A stretch of DNA of 64,000 bases, taken from the NCBI RefSeq assembly GCF_040054535.1, contig NC_090795.1:9230501-9294500 (forward strand), written 5' to 3'. Numbering within the stretch: position 1 is the first letter of the stretch; the number at the start of each line of letters is the position of its first letter. Of this stretch, positions 60,415 to 64,000 are shown in pieces. The DNA is from Antennarius striatus (Eukaryota > Chordata > Actinopteri > Lophiiformes > Antennariidae). The notes below the pieces were generated by a model, which saw only the letters and a list, made by a program, of their open reading frames with translations, was not told the origin of the DNA and ran no database searches. A program made the position numbers and the translations under genes.

Positions 60415-63400
60415 GTGAGAAAACTGGTGAAATCAAAGCCTCTTGGGTTTTTTATTTTTATTTTTTATTTTAAGTTTTTGTTTCAGGAAGATTTACATTT
60501 TAATCAGAATATGTTGTATAGCAGGTTAGATTTTCTGTGAATAATTTTATTTTAGCCTTCCCCGGCTATAGAGTCATTTGTTTCTCATTAAAAACAAGTG
60601 CTTCAATCCGGTTTAACCTCCCCACTTTTGGACGTTCTCTCTGGTGTTAAGAAACACTTTTCTGTCTGTTTGCAGTTTGCAAGATGTGCATTGTGCGATA
60701 CCTTGAAACCAGCAAATACTGTCCCATCTGTGACGTACAGGTGCATAAAACCAAGCCTCTGCTCAACATTAGGTGAGAACTGTGGTTATTAAATCAGCTT
60801 TCATATTCCGTGTCTTTTTTCTCCTTTTTATATTAAAAATAGATTTCATCATCTTTTAATCAGAGGAACCTGTTCTTCATTTGTATTTTCACCTTCTTTG
60901 TCTCTTCACTACTCAGCAGTAATGAGCGGTGTTGACGGCTGAATGGTCTTTGTTTAACGTTTGATGTCATCTCCTTTGTTTCCTTCTTGACCAGCTTGAT
61001 CAGCCGCCAACCGGTTTAAAACAGTCAGACATCTGACACAATTTTTTATTGCATTTGCACCACTTTTTGACCGAACAGACAGACTGATCTCTTGCTGTCA
61101 GTCGCTTTTCTAATTTTCATGTTTCTCAGTGGTTTGACTGACTTTTCTCTTCCCCTCTCCAGGTCTGACAAAACCCTTCAGGATATCGTGTACAAACTGG
61201 TCCCTGGCCTCTTCAAAAGTAAGAGCAGAACCGTCTCAGAGTTTGTGTTTCCTTTCCTGCCCTCGTTTGATCCATGGTTGACCTTACAGCGTTGGGACAG
61301 CTGAACTGCCCCTTCTTTAAAGGAAAAGTATTGGGAAAAAATTAAAACAGTTGATTCAACCTCTAGAAAGTAGCAAGCATTCTTAATCTACATGCTCAGA
61401 TTATATATATGTTGTTATTTACGTTCATAACCAGCTATAAATCGACTGCTGTGGCTGCTGAGCTAATATCATGCTGGTATTTTATTTTTTTAAGGTTTTT
61501 TTTGCCTTGTGTAAACAGTAAACTCTATTTTGCATGTTTTTTAACTTGTTCCAATAAAGCTATAACTTTACATAATAAAATGTGGATAGAAGAACTAGTT
61601 CTCAGGTATATACTCTTCTTGGTGCATCAAAATATTCAATTTTATCAAATGTAACACAGTGGGCCATACTGCCCCCTCCCTCCACTTTCCAATTTATTCT
61701 GTTGTTTTTTTTCGAGTTGTTGCATAAGAGGCAGATCATTCTAGTTAAGTTTTACATTCCTCCGTGCCTTTTGTTCTGACTGTCCTCAGATGAGATGAAG
61801 AGGAGGAGAGACTTTTACGCAGAGCACCCAGTAGATGGTAAGTAAGATACCAATCTTCAGTCTCTGCTTCAGATTCTGTTTTTGAGTCGATCTGCGGTTT
61901 CTGTGGGTTTTCATCCCCCCATGTTTTCATTCTACAGCCTCTAATGGATCAAATGAAGATCGTGGAGAGGTTGCAGACGAGGACAAGAGAATCATCACAG
62001 ATGATGAGATCATCAGCCTTTCTATTGAGTTCTTTGATCAAACCAGGTGGGTGTCACTTTGTGGTTCCATTATTATTGTTGAACAACAATACTTTCCATT
62101 TTTAAGATTCTAAAGATAAATGATCACAGAGGACAGCTGATCAATGTTCCAGTAATTCAAGCTTTGCCCAAAAGTTAGGTCTTCATAGTTTGAACACTTC
62201 TAAAACTCATCTTGAATTGGATTATATTCCATTAAAGCCAACACCTGACTTCTCCTTTTTTATATTTACATTTTTTAAAATCCCTAATAATTAATTTGTG
62301 ACATGCATCATATCTGCTTTTATGAAAGTGAATAAATATTTGAATTTTCCACCCCTGTTTTAGTACTATATTCATCTATTTTATTCCATCATGTACTGAA
62401 CAGTTTAACAGTGACAGTCCCTTTGGGTTTGTAGCAGCTCTACATAAACATTTTTAAGAAATGATAAAATGCAAGTTCTACATGTGTCAAAAATAGTTTT
62501 AAGAAAAAAACCCATGACCTTGCAGGAAAAAAACAACAGAAGATAAATGCATTTAACATTTAAGTGATTGTTTCTCTGACCTTGTTTTTTTATGAATAGT
62601 TTATGTAGGTTTGCTGTTACAAAGTTAAGTCACTAATATTACCTGTCCTATTGTTCCGTGCAGACTCAGTGGGAGAGTGGATGACAAGTTGTCCAAAGAC
62701 CAGGTATTAAATGTTGGAAGAAAGAAATTGTTTTGGTCTTAAAGTGTTATCCAGACAGTTATCATTTATATCTGCTGAAATTGTTGTAATGTTTTTTAAC
62801 ACTTCCCTGCTGCTAATACTTGGTACGGTTTCCAGGTGACTAACAAGAGGTACCTGCAGTGTCCAGCAGCCATGACAGTCATGCATCTGAGGAAGTTTCT
62901 ACGCAGCAAAATGGACATCCCAAGCACGTTCCAGGTCTTCATTCATTTACGAATCATTTATTTAACTATTGACTCATTAAAATTGGACATTTTAACAACT
63001 TGAATATAAAAACTGAAACGATACTTGTCTCATTTCAATGTTTCAATGCATTAAAATGAAAACTTAAATTATTTTCTCCTCAGGTTGAAGTCATGTATGA
63101 AGACGAACCTCTGAAAGATTACTACACGTTAATGGATATAGCATATATCTACACTTGGAGAAGAGTAAGAGATGTTTTGTAAAAATCTAGATTCCATTTT
63201 ATGTCTGCATTTCTGTTGTGTGAAGAAAAAGACAAAATGTTTACTTACGTTCTAATTTATACATTATTACATGAAAAATTGAGTCATCTACACTGCCACA
63301 ATTAAAAAGAAATACATTTGTCTTTCACATCATGATGATCTAGAATTAAAATGTCGTCAGCTAACACCAAAAGTGCGATTTGGAGACAACCAACTTGTAC

Positions 63401-64000
63401 TAATTGTGTTTTTATGTGACTAATAATTAAATTGGATATTTGATTGTACTTGTACAATAATTTGCAGCACAGAAAATATAGCTTGTGGGTTCCAAAACTT
63501 TCAGAATATGTTTTTTAAAAAAAAGGAAAAATAAAATAAATGAAAAGCTATGGGTAAAGGTTTAGCTCAGACAATTATGTAAATTCCACATTTTAATTTG
63601 GCCCTTAGACCCCCCTGAGGATAAATCCCTTAAGGATTGGAAAAATACAGCTGCCTGAAAATGTAGCCTATTTAATTATGGTTCTAGGAAAGAAAGAGAG
63701 CTGCGATTTTTGTTGTTGTTGAGATTTTGAAGTGATTATACTTTTGTACATATGAATTAAATGTAATTTTAATGTGAAATAATGTCCACATTTTAATAAG
63801 AATGCATTTTAACTCCAGACTCTGATGTGTGTGTCCACAGAACGGCCCACTGCCGCTGAAATACCGGGTCCGACCCAACTGTAAGAAGATGAAGGTGAGC
63901 CATGCGCAGCAGGAGGGCCAGAACAGCACCAGCAGATCCGGACCCGAGAGCGACTCGGCCAGCGACAAAGCCGGAAGTCCCGCCGGGGCCCCGTCCACGT
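60303..64000 (+). CDS. bmi1: bmi1 (pcgf4), Polycomb RING-finger protein, 3' truncated
   Basis: Nine coding exons: 60303-60414, 60676-60772, 61163-61218, 61790-61837, 61938-62046, 62664-62703, 62836-62934, 63084-63164, 63841-64000 (cut by the window end). They give about 267 residues of the expected 320 or so. The first part is a C3HC4 RING finger ([20 protein letters not shown], then [20 protein letters not shown]) with all eight zinc ligands. Then come [19 protein letters not shown] and the RAWUL ubiquitin-like domain ([50 protein letters not shown]). BMI1 pairs with RING1A/B in canonical PRC1 to place H2AK119 ubiquitin. [10 protein letters not shown] and the residues around RKFLRSKMD fit BMI1 better than PCGF2. 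The a/b fish paralogue is not assigned. The Ser/Pro-rich C-terminus lies beyond the window. Confidence 0.96.
60676..60772 (+). CDS. bmi1: bmi1 exon 3: second half of RING finger
   Basis: Acceptor GTTTGCAG and donor ATTAG|GTGAGA; 97 nt, phase 1 to 2. It encodes [20 protein letters not shown] and [13 protein letters not shown] methionine replaces the threonine of human FCKTC. Confidence 0.96.
61163..61218 (+). CDS. bmi1: bmi1 exon 4
   Basis: Acceptor CCTCTCCAG and donor AAAA|GTAAGA; 56 nt, phase 2 to 1. It encodes [18 protein letters not shown], identical in sense to the family block. Confidence 0.95.
61790..61837 (+). CDS. bmi1: bmi1 exon 5
   Basis: Acceptor TGTCCTCAG and donor GATG|GTAAGT; 48 nt, phase 1 to 1. 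It encodes [16 protein letters not shown]. Confidence 0.95.
61938..62046 (+). CDS. bmi1: bmi1 exon 6
   Basis: Acceptor TTCTACAG and donor ACCAG|GTGGGT; 109 nt, phase 1 to 2. It encodes [20 protein letters not shown] and [15 protein letters not shown]. Confidence 0.96.
62664..62703 (+). CDS. bmi1: bmi1 exon 7 (short, variable linker)
   Basis: Acceptor TTCCGTGCAG and donor CCAG|GTATTA; 40 nt, phase 2 to 0. It encodes [14 protein letters not shown], the least conserved part, shorter than the human linker. Confidence 0.88.
62836..62934 (+). CDS. bmi1: bmi1 exon 8: first part of RAWUL domain
   Basis: Acceptor GTTTCCAG and donor TTCCAG|GTCTTC; 99 nt, phase 0 to 0. It encodes [20 protein letters not shown] and [10 protein letters not shown]. 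The donor is weak (C at +3) but its position fits the human junction. Confidence 0.93.
63084..63164 (+). CDS. bmi1: bmi1 exon 9: RAWUL domain
   Basis: Acceptor TCTCCTCAG and donor AAGA|GTAAGA; 81 nt, phase 0 to 0. It encodes [20 protein letters not shown] and YIYTWRR. Confidence 0.96.
63841..64000 (+). CDS. bmi1: bmi1 exon 10, cut by window end
   Basis: Acceptor GTGTCCACAG ends at 63840. It encodes [18 protein letters not shown] and then a Ser-rich segment with [17 protein letters not shown]. This is the start of the Pro/Ser-rich C-terminus; no stop codon is reached. Confidence 0.94.

Noticed and set aside
60135..60473. 112-residue open frame containing the bmi1 start
   Set aside because: It reads through the pyrimidine tract upstream and into intron sequence downstream. 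The real coding part is 60303-60414.

Overview
This is a vertebrate nuclear locus, almost certainly from a ray-finned (percomorph-like) fish. All genes are split by GT-AG introns. The intergenic DNA is full of long CA/TG, CTAT and TA microsatellites, and one intron carries a teleost-type L2/SINE-like repeat. The proteins rebuilt from the exons are close relatives of three human chromosome 10p12 genes. No bacterial, phage or CRISPR content is present. No coordinates come from a database: exon limits were set by hand from splice sites, reading phase and resemblance to the human proteins as remembered.

Layout, all on the + strand. (1) 1-7998: intron or upstream DNA of mllt10 with no recognisable exon, but with one repeat-like block and one unexplained minus-strand open frame. 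(2) 7999-29190: the 3' two thirds of mllt10 (AF10), 13 confident coding exons plus two candidate small exons. The PHD-finger exons lie upstream of the window. The octapeptide and leucine zipper that bind DOT1L are complete. The 3' UTR probably runs to about 31.15 kb and contains three Pumilio-type motifs. (3) About 31.2-51.5 kb: a 20-kb stretch with no recognised coding exon, rich in microsatellites, with two isolated CpG-dense islands (about 34.5-34.8 and 45.2-45.7 kb), SINE-tail fragments and some complex unique DNA that could be regulatory. The human interval holds DNAJC1, which I could not find here. (4) 51687-55276: complete commd3, 8 coding exons, 193 residues. (5) 56.5-64.0 kb: bmi1 (pcgf4), with a CpG-rich promoter, a non-coding first exon, a 3.3-kb first intron and nine coding exons. 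The last exon runs off the window end.

Functionally, mllt10 and bmi1 encode chromatin regulators: an H3K79-methylation cofactor and a PRC1 ubiquitin-ligase subunit. commd3 encodes a COMM-domain subunit of the Commander/CCC endosomal recycling complex. commd3 and bmi1 are head-to-tail, about 1.6 kb from the commd3 stop to the end of bmi1 exon 1, and share an identical 12-bp extended E-box in opposite orientation in their promoters. Mammals make a COMMD3-BMI1 readthrough; the corresponding splice here would be out of frame.

I did not find a new multi-gene system. The most interesting signals are in RNA processing and control: CA/TG repeats against several mllt10 donor sites (including the leucine-zipper exon, which can be skipped in frame), candidate phase-preserving microexons, an apparent loss of the AF10 AT-hook, a TISU/YY1 element with a uORF in bmi1 exon 1, and the shared E-box.
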